Shown: piece by piece, positions 17,764 through 25,476 of the stretch
How the letters are laid out: the number at the start of each line of letters is the position of its first letter
Position numbering within the stretch: the stretch's first letter is position 1
The notes under the pieces: generated by a model
The model's input: only the letters and a program-made list of their open reading frames with translations
The model's database searches: none
Told to the model about the DNA's origin: nothing
NCBI GenBank assembly: GCA_963783235.1
Contig: CAWAMN010000001.1
Span: 248,001-312,000, forward strand
Source: Thiohalomonas sp963783235
GTDB taxonomy: Bacteria > Pseudomonadota > Gammaproteobacteria > Thiohalomonadales > Thiohalomonadaceae
DNA: 64,000 nt
Direction: 5' to 3'
Translations under genes and position numbers: made by a program

Positions 17764-17807
17764 TCAGTGCCTGAATATTAAACATCAGTGCCTGATGTTT
17801 GGTCAAT
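17764..17807 (-). promoter_or_regulatory. Promoter with overlapping palindromic operator
   Basis: On the minus strand TTGACC (17807-17802) and TTTAAT or TAATAT form a -35/-10 pair. The spacer holds the perfect palindrome AAACATCAG-TGC-CTGATGTTT (17780-17800). The word TCAGTGCCTGA occurs twice, at 17764 and 17785, exactly 21 bp (two helical turns) apart. This fits cooperative binding of a small repressor. Confidence 0.7.
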
Positions 17808-17818
17808 AGGGCAAAATT

Positions 17819-17841
17819 AAGGGGCGGTTTCCCGCCCCTTG
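17819..17841 (-). terminator. Terminator at the end of the unknown-gene operon
   Basis: AAGGGGCGG, TTT loop, CCCGCCCCTT; on the minus strand the stem is followed by AATTTTG. It separates the operon ending at 17951 from the repressor promoter. Confidence 0.55.
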
Positions 17842-17950
17842 CCTATCGCGCCGCCGGAGGATCTTCTGCAACCAATCAGAGCGGCCATAGGCTGACGGGG
17901 TTATTTCGGCACTCCACGTCTAATCCGGCATGGATGGAGCACAATCCACG

Positions 17951-18184
17951 CTAAAGCTTCTGTCCGTTGTTTCTCACGCATTTGGAAACGAGTTCGAGCC
18001 ATTTGTCGGAAGGGAGCCCGTCGAGCCTCGATGAGGCCTCCAGAAGCTCCCGATGTTCTTCAATCGAAAGCTCACTTGGTACAGTTCCCAAACCTTTTGC
18101 TTTGGCGATAAGAGATACCGAGACCCGCAGATCTTTCAGCGCTTCGGTTTCTTTGCGGTATGTTCCAAACAGGTATTCGTCCAC
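17951..18184 (-). CDS. Unknown 77-residue element protein
   Basis: GTG start at 18184 with GGAGGG 5 nt upstream, which overlaps the stop of the preceding gene. It is a helical acidic protein (EEHRELLEASSRLDGLPSDKWLELVSKCVRNN). No family recognised. It is the last gene of the coupled cassette. Confidence 0.6.
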   Translation of the reverse strand: MDEYLFGTYRKETEALKDLRVSVSLIAKAKGLGTVPSELSIEEHRELLEASSRLDGLPSDKWLELVSKCVRNNGQKL

Positions 18185-18187
18185 TTT

Positions 18188-18808
18188 CTACCCTCCGATC
18201 TGCTTCTGGTTGCCGGGAATGCTGTCAAGGCGATCAAACCGGATGCCAGCGGCCTCAGCCTCTGCCCGAATCTTCATGTAATTGGCTTCGGCTTTTGCCA
18301 GTTCCTCATCAAGGCTGACGATCATCTCCTGTCGTTTGGCAGAGTCGGGCCCGACCGTCTCCGGGTAATCGACCGACTGGAACAGGCGCCCGAGAACAGA
18401 CTCAAAGAGCGGGGCATTCGCCTTCCCTGGTTCCTTTTGGCGCTCTTCGATTTCGTCGCACATGACGGCAAGAAAACCCACGATAGAAGGCGGATGGAAT
18501 GCCCGCCCCTCGCCAATCTTCTTGTCTGTCAACAGGAAGAATCCGTTGGCCAAGGAATTTCCATGGAGTTTCCAACCCGGGCCGCGAGGGCGCTGCAGAA
18601 ACTCGGAGCTGCTGCCGAAAGACTTGACGTAAAGCTCCTGTTGCTTTCGCCCCCATTCTGCTGCAATCGAAACGACCTCATCGCGAGGCAGAGGAAGCGC
18701 GTTGAGTTCTTCCCGCTTCTGTCGAAGTTCTTCGATTTTGAGCCGCAACCCGCGGGCCTGCTCTCCAACAGAGTTGATCGTTTTTTTAAGTCCCATGAAA
18801 TCAAGCAT
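18188..18808 (-). CDS. Unknown 206-residue coiled-coil element protein
   Basis: Start ATG 18808 (MLDFMGLKKTINSVGEQARGL) has GGGAGCAG upstream and overlaps the previous stop by 8 nt. Residues ~10-45 form a charged coiled coil (LKIEELRQKREELNAL). A middle segment (HGNSLANGFFLLTDKKIGEGRAFHPPSIVGFLAVMCDEI) is followed by a second coiled coil (EMIVSLDEELAKAEANYMKIRAEAEAAG). The layout could suit a scaffold or structural accessory protein. That is speculation and I recognise no family. Confidence 0.6.
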   Translation of the reverse strand: MLDFMGLKKTINSVGEQARGLRLKIEELRQKREELNALPLPRDEVVSIAAEWGRKQQELYVKSFGSSSEFLQRPRGPGWKLHGNSLANGFFLLTDKKIGEGRAFHPPSIVGFLAVMCDEIEERQKEPGKANAPLFESVLGRLFQSVDYPETVGPDSAKRQEMIVSLDEELAKAEANYMKIRAEAEAAGIRFDRLDSIPGNQKQIGG

Positions 18809-19238
18809 GATGCCTGCTCCCTCTATTCTTAGCCGATGACATTGTTTTCCACGCCGCAAACGTGGTCACGTTTTTGAACTCTTTCTGAACACCATTGTCA
18901 CGCTCCCATTCCGATCGCACGTTGGACTCGCTTAAACCACGCCGTTCCATTGCCGGAAACATGTAAGGCTTGATACCGCCCGCACCAGCTTCACCCAAAA
19001 GACGTGCGGCTGCGCCCGCCTCGTTGGGTTTGGCTTTCGATGGAATTGGTTTCGAATCTTCGGCTTTGCTTTCGGCTGCGGCCGCACTAATAAGCCCCAA
19101 CTTCTGGGCCAGCGCTGCCCGATCCGCCCAGCCCATTTTTGAATAGACCTGGTCGCGGGCTTGGTGCTCGGACATGCCGCTTTGCTGGAAGTGGGCAACC
19201 ATAGGAGCAAAGTGCTCAGGGCCGACTCGATTTTTCAT
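18801..19238 (-). CDS. Unknown 145-residue element protein
   Basis: ATG 19238 sits in an ATGA overlap with the preceding stop. It has an N-terminal helical part (FAPMVAHFQQSGMSEHQARDQVYSKMGWADRAALAQKLGL), an Ala/Lys/Pro-rich linker (residues 52-75), and a C-terminal helical part (GIKPYMFPAMERRGLSESNVRSEWERDNGV). No family recognised. Confidence 0.6.
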   Translation of the reverse strand: MKNRVGPEHFAPMVAHFQQSGMSEHQARDQVYSKMGWADRAALAQKLGLISAAAAESKAEDSKPIPSKAKPNEAGAAARLLGEAGAGGIKPYMFPAMERRGLSESNVRSEWERDNGVQKEFKNVTTFAAWKTMSSAKNRGSRHHA

Positions 19239-19441
19239 GCTTTCCTCCGGCTGAAATCAATGACAGTTGCACGAATCGGGGCGAAGGGTCGAAACACCTC
19301 CATCGGCACGACGCGGTTTAACTCGGCCTCTAGGCGCCCGATGTCGTTTCCGTAGCGCTCGCGGATTTCCGGGCATTTCCAGCGCCGTATAATTTCCTTG
19401 GCGATCTCGCCTCGGATATTGATCTTGGTGTCGTCGCTCAT
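19235..19441 (-). CDS. Unknown 68-residue element protein
   Basis: Begins MSDDTKINIRGEIAKEIIRRWKCPEIRERYGNDIGRLEAELNRVVP. ATG 19441 overlaps the preceding stop as ATGA, which I prefer over an in-frame ATG at 19453. It is a small helical basic protein and may bind DNA or a partner. No family recognised. Confidence 0.6.
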   Translation of the reverse strand: MSDDTKINIRGEIAKEIIRRWKCPEIRERYGNDIGRLEAELNRVVPMEVFRPFAPIRATVIDFSRRKA

Positions 19442-19956
19442 GACGCATCCCATTCGTTTGAGGCTTCATCATCAGGCTTATCTTGTGCAACGACTATCGG
19501 GAACTCATTGCACACTTCCAAAAGGGTTCTCCAGGCGGGTAGGCCGTCCGGACCACTCCAACGGCGAGCATGAAAAAGTGCGGTACGCAATCCCGAAGCA
19601 TTTGTCGGGGGCGCTCCATCACTGCACCAGCGCGGCCAGATGATGGCCTCGAACCGTTTGCAGTGCTGTTCTAACTCCCTTGCTCTTGCCGTTGGCGTTT
19701 CGGCTTCACACAGCCGCCAGGCTTGCCGCAGGTAGGCGTTTCGCCGTTGCAGCCGGTAGACGGTTCGCGCCGTTCGACCATTCCCCTCAGCGCCAACTTG
19801 AAACGCCTCGGCAAGGGGGATCTGTTCCTCAAGGAAGGCGGCCAGGGCTTCCGCCAACCACTCGGCCGATTCTTCCGGAGCTGGGCGCCCGCTTTGGCCT
19901 GCGTCGGCCAGGGCCAATAGGTGAGCCAGCGGCGGCGGTACTGTCGGGTCAGTCAC
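19438..19956 (-). CDS. Unknown 172-residue element protein
   Basis: I place the start at GTG 19956, overlapping the preceding stop, giving VTDPTVPPPLAHLLALADAGQSG. The open frame extends upstream to 20121, but that part shadows the neighbouring gene. The protein is mostly helical, with RTARTVYRLQRRNAYLRQAWRLCEAETPTARARELEQHCKRFEAIIWPRW. No family recognised. Confidence 0.6.
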   Translation of the reverse strand: MTDPTVPPPLAHLLALADAGQSGRPAPEESAEWLAEALAAFLEEQIPLAEAFQVGAEGNGRTARTVYRLQRRNAYLRQAWRLCEAETPTARARELEQHCKRFEAIIWPRWCSDGAPPTNASGLRTALFHARRWSGPDGLPAWRTLLEVCNEFPIVVAQDKPDDEASNEWDAS

Positions 19957-20509
19957 CGCTGCCCCCTTGCCCCCCTTCTGCCAGCGGCGCGCCGCTGGCA
20001 TTGCCAGGGGATTGCTCGGCGGCTTCGCAGTCGTCATCGGCTTCCCAGTAGAGTTCGGCGCAAAGGTCCGAAAACTCCTGGTCACTGCCGACGGTGCGAA
20101 GCCTGCCGGCGTTTTCGTCAAGCAACTCTTGAAACCGCTCCAGGCGGCAATACCAAAGCTCCGCGTTCAGGTGATCGCGCTTCAAGTCGGCCAATTGCTG
20201 TTTCAGCTGCTCGGCTTCTGTTTTGTGGCGGTTGAGTTCCCCGACTGCCCCGCGAAAAACCCGAGCCCGGAAGCGGCCGGCGTCGTCGCGGTGCATAATC
20301 TCGGTCGTGGCCCTGCGAGGATCGATCAGGCCGTCCGGGCCCGCGGTGATCCATCCCTTTTTCACCCACTGGCTCACCGTGTTCCGGCTGACCTCAAACA
20401 TCCGCGCCAGCTCGCTCTGCCTCACCCGCAAGCCGGTGAGGTCGTCGGGCGAAAAGGACAACCATGGCTGATCGGGTGCCTCTTTGGGTGTTTCGTTGTC
20501 GGTTGTCAT
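19949..20509 (-). CDS. HTH / coiled-coil protein, Nu1-like (possible small terminase)
   Basis: The protein is 186 residues from ATG 20509 (MTTDNETPKEAP). Residues ~25-60 form a helix-turn-helix (LRVRQSELARMFEVSRNTVSQWVKKGWITAGPDGLIDPRRAT). A coiled coil follows (ELNRHKTEAEQLKQQLADLKRDHLNAELWYCRLERFQELLDE). This order matches the Nu1 type of phage small terminase subunit, which selects DNA for packaging. Without a large terminase in the element, a satellite that redirects helper packaging is possible, but a simple regulator cannot be excluded. Confidence 0.55.
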   Translation of the reverse strand: MTTDNETPKEAPDQPWLSFSPDDLTGLRVRQSELARMFEVSRNTVSQWVKKGWITAGPDGLIDPRRATTEIMHRDDAGRFRARVFRGAVGELNRHKTEAEQLKQQLADLKRDHLNAELWYCRLERFQELLDENAGRLRTVGSDQEFSDLCAELYWEADDDCEAAEQSPGNASGAPLAEGGQGGSGD

Positions 20510-20621
20510 GTGGTCCCGCTCAAAGTTCACTATGTTCCAGTTTCACCGCCTAGCGAAATTCCGCGCGCTGCGTTACCCGCAGGGGGCGAAGTTCCAGGAG
20601 GACCCGCGCCGCTTCCCCGGG

Positions 20622-20736
20622 TTGCGGGTTATGCGGGGTTTTCGGGGTCAATTCCCGGCGTGCTTTGTTTTTTGTCACTGACAATTTTTCCGCGTAGGGG
20701 TAGAAATACTCCGCATTACCCCGCAAACCCCGCAGA
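20622..20736. repeat. Iteron-like G-rich repeats beside the ATPase gene
   Basis: Plus strand 20622-20648 carries TGCGGGTT, TGCGGGGTT and TCGGGGT in a row. The minus strand of 20708-20736 carries TGCGGGGTT, TGCGGGGTA and TGCGGAGTA. The two clusters face each other across an AT-richer stretch and overlap the end of the ATPase gene. This is the layout of a small replication origin next to its initiator or helicase. Confidence 0.5.
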
Positions 20737-22269
20737 CCTGACGAACCATCTGGCCACCTTGGCGTGGCTGTCCGATGCGGCCTGTTGGAGTTGGAGGCCA
20801 TCCACAATCCGATCCTTGTGTCGCCGGAGCCAGCCACCCAAGCGGCGGCTGTCCATCTTGTCGCCGGCCGCGCCTTGGATGGCATCACGCAGTTCCCCAT
20901 TGGCCACCTCGGTTCCACCATCAAACCTGGGGTGGCTCTCCCTGGCCTTAGCGATTGCCTCCTGTACCGTGGTGGGCGTGTCCTCGAACATCGCCCGCCA
21001 TGCGGCAAAGAGGGCGCGGGTTGTCTCTAGGTCGGGGTCTGTCTCTCTCAGCGCTTCTGCCGGCTGTAGCGGGTCAGGAAAGCCCGCCCATACCAGAGGG
21101 CGGCGAACAAGCCGGTCCCAGTCGGAAAAGCCGCCGTATGCCGCCAGGTCGGGCACGTCCGGTGCGCCTGCTGCGAGGTAGGCGAGGGGGATGGTCAGCG
21201 CATCACGGATCAGTGAGCCCCGGCGCTTTCTCACGTAGCCAATAGCGTCACGTCTGAATTTGCGCTGCTCTGGTCGCTCTGTGCGCGCATCCAGCCGGAC
21301 CAGTGCCACCCGGCGGCGGAGATCCCCAATAATGGTTAGGTTGTTCCCTGTGGAAACTAAGGTGGTGTGGGTCGGAACGGTTGCCATTGCCGAGACACCA
21401 AGCGGACGGAACTGTACGCTCGACTGTGTGAGCATTTGGCAGAGCAGGGCACCTTTGAGTGGGGTTTCGATATTGTCGGCAACGAGAAGGGGATCGCCAG
21501 CCAGTAGAGCAGAGTAGAGGCGTTTCTCGGTTTCCGCCTCATCATCACCAAGGGCCAACATCGCGGCGGACCTTCCTAATGCAATCGCGCTGATAACTTC
21601 GGCCAGAAGGCTTTTCCCTGTGCCAGGTGTTGGGGCCGAGATTGCAATCATGGGTGCTGCAGGGAGTGAACGTCTGACGAGAGCAGTGATTACCCCGGCG
21701 ACTGCAGCAACGTGATCGGCCTCGTCTACAAACGGGAAGGTACTGAAGGCTTCCATCAGCCGACCGGCCGCCGCTTGGGCGTCTTCTTTGGGAGGGGACT
21801 CGGGCGGCCTTTTGTAGCCCTTTGGAACAGATGCTAGATAGAGCCCTGAAGAGTGATAGCCAGGGTGGTCTATTACCGCCCCATGTGGGGTCAGGGTCGG
21901 AGCCTCTACAACACCATGCAACGGCAACAATTCGGGCCAGTGGCCGCGAGAGAGGACAGATTCAGCAGTGCGCCGGGGGCAGTCCATCACCCGATAATCC
22001 TTCGCTCGACTGTCGTATTTGAAATGATTCGCTGCCTTGGTCGCCAGTTCCGCCAGATGCGCTGCATCGATTCGGTGCATAAGGACCGCACCCGCAGGCC
22101 GCTTTATGTATCCTTCCTCTTCAGAAGGAAGCACGTGGACCCGGTAGAGTCCGCCGCTCCATACATAGATGCCGTGTGAACGAATCGCTGCGAGGATCTC
22201 ATCTATGATGGTCGGCAGCTCACCGGGGTTATGAAAAATGTTAGGGCGTTCTTCTTCATCACTGATCAT
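20716..22269 (-). CDS. P-loop ATPase, replicative helicase-like
   Basis: The protein is 517 residues. Walker A is SAPTPGTGKSLLAEVI near residue 216; an acidic Walker B-like stretch GDPLLVADNIET follows about 40 residues later. Further conserved-looking blocks are HTTLVSTGNNLTIIGDLRRRVALVRLDA (sensor-like Asn, then an Arg-rich segment). The N-terminal ~180 residues lack an obvious primase motif. It resembles ATPases of phage and island replication modules (DUF3987/SF3-like). The ATG overlaps the preceding stop. It probably drives replication of the excised element. Confidence 0.65.
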   Translation of the reverse strand: MISDEEERPNIFHNPGELPTIIDEILAAIRSHGIYVWSGGLYRVHVLPSEEEGYIKRPAGAVLMHRIDAAHLAELATKAANHFKYDSRAKDYRVMDCPRRTAESVLSRGHWPELLPLHGVVEAPTLTPHGAVIDHPGYHSSGLYLASVPKGYKRPPESPPKEDAQAAAGRLMEAFSTFPFVDEADHVAAVAGVITALVRRSLPAAPMIAISAPTPGTGKSLLAEVISAIALGRSAAMLALGDDEAETEKRLYSALLAGDPLLVADNIETPLKGALLCQMLTQSSVQFRPLGVSAMATVPTHTTLVSTGNNLTIIGDLRRRVALVRLDARTERPEQRKFRRDAIGYVRKRRGSLIRDALTIPLAYLAAGAPDVPDLAAYGGFSDWDRLVRRPLVWAGFPDPLQPAEALRETDPDLETTRALFAAWRAMFEDTPTTVQEAIAKARESHPRFDGGTEVANGELRDAIQGAAGDKMDSRRLGGWLRRHKDRIVDGLQLQQAASDSHAKVARWFVRSAGFAG

Positions 22270-22598
22270 GGCGAGCCCTGGAAAGTTGCATTGAGAATGA
22301 CTTCCACCGCGCCAAGCCTCAATCCATAAAGCCCATCGTGAACACCTCTCATGCCAAAGTAGAAAGAGGTTTTTCGGGATAACTCCGGGAACAGTTTTAA
22401 CGCGGCAGCAAGCTGGCTTCTGGCTTCTTCTCTGGATTTTGCGGAAACAAATGCACGTGCTGTGTTCATTCCCGATTGGAATCCACGCTCATAAGCGTGA
22501 AGCAGTCCTCTTGGTACATCTTCCCAGTTAACTTCGCCATTGAAGTGCTGCGTTGTGGACTTGCGGCCACTGCTCACCTCGCACCTCCGCGACGCCAT
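22266..22598 (-). CDS. Unknown 110-residue element protein
   Basis: It starts at 22598 inside the preceding gene and ends in an ATGA overlap with the ATPase gene. A helical core reads VPRGLLHAYERGFQSGMNTARAFVSAKSREEARSQLAAALKLFPEL, followed by a short glycine-containing C-terminus. No family recognised. The overlaps place it in the replication operon. Confidence 0.55.
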   Translation of the reverse strand: MASRRCEVSSGRKSTTQHFNGEVNWEDVPRGLLHAYERGFQSGMNTARAFVSAKSREEARSQLAAALKLFPELSRKTSFYFGMRGVHDGLYGLRLGAVEVILNATFQGSP

Positions 22599-22798
22599 GA
22601 ACGCTTGGAACGCCTATTCAGGCGGGAAGGCTTGATGTAGCCCGCTGAGTCTTGGTTCGACTTGGTGCAGCGGCGGCACATAGGGCCGGAGTCAAGAGCG
22701 GTCAAAGGGCGACTACACCGCTTGCATCGTGCGGCATCTTGATTGGCCACGTCAGCCCCTGGCGGGGCAGCAACGGCTTGGGAGTTTTCGCTGTTCAC
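22574..22798 (-). CDS. Small zinc-ribbon-like basic protein
   Basis: The protein is 74 residues from GTG 22798, overlapping the preceding stop. It has two CxxC knuckles (CKRCSRPLTALDSGPMCRRC) followed by a basic tail (RLNRRSKRSWRRGGAR). A small nucleic-acid-binding zinc ribbon is likely. Confidence 0.6.
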   Translation of the reverse strand: MNSENSQAVAAPPGADVANQDAARCKRCSRPLTALDSGPMCRRCTKSNQDSAGYIKPSRLNRRSKRSWRRGGAR

Positions 22799-23067
22799 CG
22801 TACCCCTCCCCTGTGCCGCTGTTCACGGCTGCCTCTGACGGGTTGCGGCTGCTCTTGTCCAATGAGCCACTGGCGAACGGCTTGCCGGTTGTAGTAGGGG
22901 CGCCGACCAATTAGCGTGCGGGGCGGTCCGATGCGCTGGGCGTGCCAGCGTTCCAGGGTACGGCGAGTTATCTCCAACTCATCTGCGAGCTGGTCAGGGG
23001 TGAGGAAGTCGGCCAGTAGGGGCGCGGCAGAAGGTGCCGAATCGTGCGCGGCAGTGCTGTTTTTCAT
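22795..23067 (-). CDS. AlpA/Xis-like winged-helix protein
   Basis: The protein is 90 residues with FLTPDQLADELEITRRTLERWHAQRIGPPRTLIGRRPYYNRQAVRQWL. This is the MerR-type excisionase pattern (HTH plus a RPYYNR wing). Such proteins direct excision or activate the integrase operon of P4-like elements. It lies one gene downstream of the integrase, as expected for such a role. Confidence 0.75.
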   Translation of the reverse strand: MKNSTAAHDSAPSAAPLLADFLTPDQLADELEITRRTLERWHAQRIGPPRTLIGRRPYYNRQAVRQWLIGQEQPQPVRGSREQRHRGGVR

Positions 23068-23201
23068 GTGACTGGCTCCCGTGCTGTTGTGGATGGCTGG
23101 GGCCAGTGTTTTGGTGGCTGGCCCCGTCGCTGTGTGGGGCCAATAATGCGGTCGATGTCGTTCGGTGGTGCGGGTCCAAATGGCGCTAGGTTTGAACCGG
23201 G

Positions 23202-23924
23202 TTACAGGTACTTTTGTAGCTTAGGAAGGTGTGCGTAAGCGTGGCGCGGATATCGAGCTAGAAACTTGCGCTTTTTGTCGTCTGAAAGTTTCCCGAAATG
23301 CTCGCTCAATATGGGGCCACCTCCGATGGCTGGTTTATCATCCCTTCGGAACATCCTGCTCCATTTCTTTTCGAACTTGTCTATTAGCGTTGCATGAGCG
23401 TATCGGGGAATAAGAGCCGGTCCTCTTGATGTGGCAGGGTTATCTTCGAGCTGAACGCTAACGATGTATGCCGCGTCCCTAATCGTGAGATCGAACATCA
23501 AGCGCAGTTTATGTATTTCGATCATGAGCGTTTCTTCGAACTGCTCTATAATCGCATTCCGCATCGCATTGCCGCTTTTCCCTGGTTTTTTCAACCCCAT
23601 CGCCCGATCCATTTCTAACGCTCCTTGTTTCTTGTGCCACTCCTCCAAGGCATCGGCGAGCCAATCGAGGATACCGAGTGGCGGATAGAGACCGGCCCGA
23701 TGGCACAGGATGAAAGACTCAATGGCGTGGACCGGGTTGCCCGATTCTTTGAACTGCTTATCGCGGTGAAGCAGCGCTGGCCAATACTCTGCATCCGGAT
23801 CGGCATCGATAATTGCCGACTCAGTGACAAAAAGATTGAGTTGTGCATCCGGTTGGATAACCGTCCGGGGCGGGTGTTTGACAAAGACCTCCCTCACGAT
23901 CTGGCTTTCTTCTTGAGTGGTCAT
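23202..23924 (-). CDS. Unknown 240-residue element protein
   Basis: Its ATG overlaps the integrase stop (ATGA), so it is translated with the integrase. Mostly helical, with HRDKQFKESGNPVHAIESFILCHRAGLYPPLGILDWLADALEEWHKKQGALEMD and a lysine-rich C-terminal part (SEHFGKLSDDKKRKFLARYPRHAYAHLPKLQKYL). No family recognised; similar unassigned proteins often accompany tRNA-targeting integrases. Confidence 0.6.
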   Translation of the reverse strand: MTTQEESQIVREVFVKHPPRTVIQPDAQLNLFVTESAIIDADPDAEYWPALLHRDKQFKESGNPVHAIESFILCHRAGLYPPLGILDWLADALEEWHKKQGALEMDRAMGLKKPGKSGNAMRNAIIEQFEETLMIEIHKLRLMFDLTIRDAAYIVSVQLEDNPATSRGPALIPRYAHATLIDKFEKKWSRMFRRDDKPAIGGGPILSEHFGKLSDDKKRKFLARYPRHAYAHLPKLQKYL

Positions 23925-25213
23925 GCTTTTGTGCCTCCCGTCGCCAGGATGGAGATCACCTTGCCGCTTTCAGTGCTTCCGTCAACGATCCCTATTAGGC
24001 GTTGCTCCCAAGCCTCCAGGGCCGTGCGCTTTTCCTTGATGTAGGTGTGGTGGTTGTAGACGGCTTCGATCCCTTTCACCGAATGCCCGATCACCCGCTC
24101 TGCAATCTCCGGACCTATTCCGGCAGCACTTAGGCCAGTGCGGCAGGTTCGGCGCAGGTCATGGGGTGTCCAGTGGCCCCAAGTCGAATGTGCCGTATTG
24201 CCTAGCTCTGCCAGCCGGCGCTTTACGGCACGATCCAGAGCGTTGATCGTGAGTCCACCATTGGGACGAGCGGCAAACACGTGATCGCCCGCCTTCCACG
24301 TTCTCCGAGCCGACAGGCGGTCGACTTCCTCTTTTGCGGCCTCAACGAGCTGCAGGGCGGTTTCGGTCAGCGGAACATCATGATCGGCCTGATCCTTACC
24401 TCGGCGGGCGGCCGGAATAGTCCACACGTCGCCTCGGATTTCGCTGTGAGCCATACCGGCGACCTCGCCCGGTCGCTGGCCTGTCACTAAGATGAGTTTA
24501 AGAGCAAGGGCCGTCAGGAGATGAAGGCTGCAGTTCTCGGCATTGTTCCAGAAGGTTTGGATCTCGGTATCGTCCAGCACACGCCCTCGGGCCGTGGGCT
24601 TGAGGGCGTCGCGCCTGCCCTTGGGTTTGATGGCCTTGGGTTTGAGTCCCGCAGCCGGGTTAAACTCGATGTATTCCCGGTCCGCTGCCCACTCCAACAT
24701 TCCCCGAACATAGGTCAACAGGTGGCGCGCCGCGGTTGGCTTGTCGGCACCCTTGGCTTCGACCAGTTCAATTACATCCCGGCGGCGAACGTCCCGGACC
24801 TTCATCTTGCCGATTACCGGGATCACGTCGCGGTCGAAGTAGCTTCGAACCGCTGCCCCGGACTTTAAGGCGTCCACATGAGCTTGGCAGTATTCGTCAA
24901 CCAGATCGGCTACGGTCGGCTCGGTGCGGCGCTGGCGCGCTTCGGCCAGAACATCGATCCCACTATCGATTAGTCGCTTGAGGCGACCGGCCTCCTCCCT
25001 GGCGGCCGACAGGGACCACGTAGGCCAGCTACCTATGGTCTTGCGGCGGGCTACACCGTCAAAGGTATAGCGGAGAATGAAAGCCTTCCCACCGGCTGCA
25101 GTGATCCGCAACCCAAAGCCTCTTGGTGCGTCCCGGTGGTCGTCAAAGATGAACCGTTGCCCCTTCTCGGGCGGAACTTCCTGTTTGATGATCGCCTCGG
25201 AGAGCTTCGACAT
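23921..25213 (-). CDS. int: Tyrosine-family site-specific integrase (P4 type)
   Basis: The protein is 430 residues from ATG 25213 (MSKLSEAIIK). An N-terminal arm-binding domain (DDHRDAPRGFGLRITAAGGKAFILRYTFDGVARRKTIGSW) precedes the core. Catalytic residues are visible: Arg in VTGQRPGEVAGM, HxxR in TPHDLRRTCRTGLSAAGIG, His in AERVIGHSVKGIEAVYNHHTY, and Tyr in that last block. It lies next to the distal attachment repeat. An in-frame longer start at 25282 reads into the putative arm site and is less likely. Confidence 0.92.
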   Translation of the reverse strand: MSKLSEAIIKQEVPPEKGQRFIFDDHRDAPRGFGLRITAAGGKAFILRYTFDGVARRKTIGSWPTWSLSAAREEAGRLKRLIDSGIDVLAEARQRRTEPTVADLVDEYCQAHVDALKSGAAVRSYFDRDVIPVIGKMKVRDVRRRDVIELVEAKGADKPTAARHLLTYVRGMLEWAADREYIEFNPAAGLKPKAIKPKGRRDALKPTARGRVLDDTEIQTFWNNAENCSLHLLTALALKLILVTGQRPGEVAGMAHSEIRGDVWTIPAARRGKDQADHDVPLTETALQLVEAAKEEVDRLSARRTWKAGDHVFAARPNGGLTINALDRAVKRRLAELGNTAHSTWGHWTPHDLRRTCRTGLSAAGIGPEIAERVIGHSVKGIEAVYNHHTYIKEKRTALEAWEQRLIGIVDGSTESGKVISILATGGTKA

Positions 25214-25227
25214 TGCTGACCTCGATT

Positions 25228-25247
25228 TGTCACCTGATTTGTAACAC
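25228..25247 (+). promoter_or_regulatory. Possible integrase arm-type site (right)
   Basis: TTGTCACC followed by TGATTTGTAACA, matching 16323-16342 at 19 of 20 positions. It lies just upstream of the integrase start, where integrase binding could also repress its own promoter. Confidence 0.45.
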
Positions 25248-25388
25248 CCTGGAACGGTGTTGGCTTTCGTTGATTGTCGCAAAACGTCACTAGGTCAGCA
25301 AGCAATATCATTTTGTGTCAATGGCTTATAAGTGGCCCTCATCCTGTTTTGTAACAAATCAAGCACTTGAAGAAGGGGAAAAATTAGC

Positions 25389-25436
25389 CTGTTAATCACT
25401 GGGTCGGCGGTTCGAGCCCGTCCCGGGGAGCCAAAT
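25389..25436. repeat. Attachment site (distal), 48-bp tRNA-Asn 3'-end copy
   Basis: Identical to 16213-16260. It covers only the anticodon loop onward and lacks the D-arm and 5' acceptor strand, so it is not a functional tRNA. The original tRNA terminator (25444-25476) follows it. Confidence 0.92.
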
Positions 25437-25443
25437 TTTAAAG

Positions 25444-25476
25444 AGCCCGATTCCTGTCCAGGTTTCGGGCTTTTTT
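25444..25476 (+). terminator. Original tRNA-Asn terminator, now stranded
   Basis: AGCCCGA, loop, TCGGGCT, TTTTTTG. It lies 8 nt beyond the distal attachment repeat. Confidence 0.7.

Noticed and set aside
25389..25436. Second tRNA-Asn gene
   Set aside because: Only the anticodon loop to CCA is present; the 5' acceptor strand and D-arm are missing, so it is an attachment-site copy.
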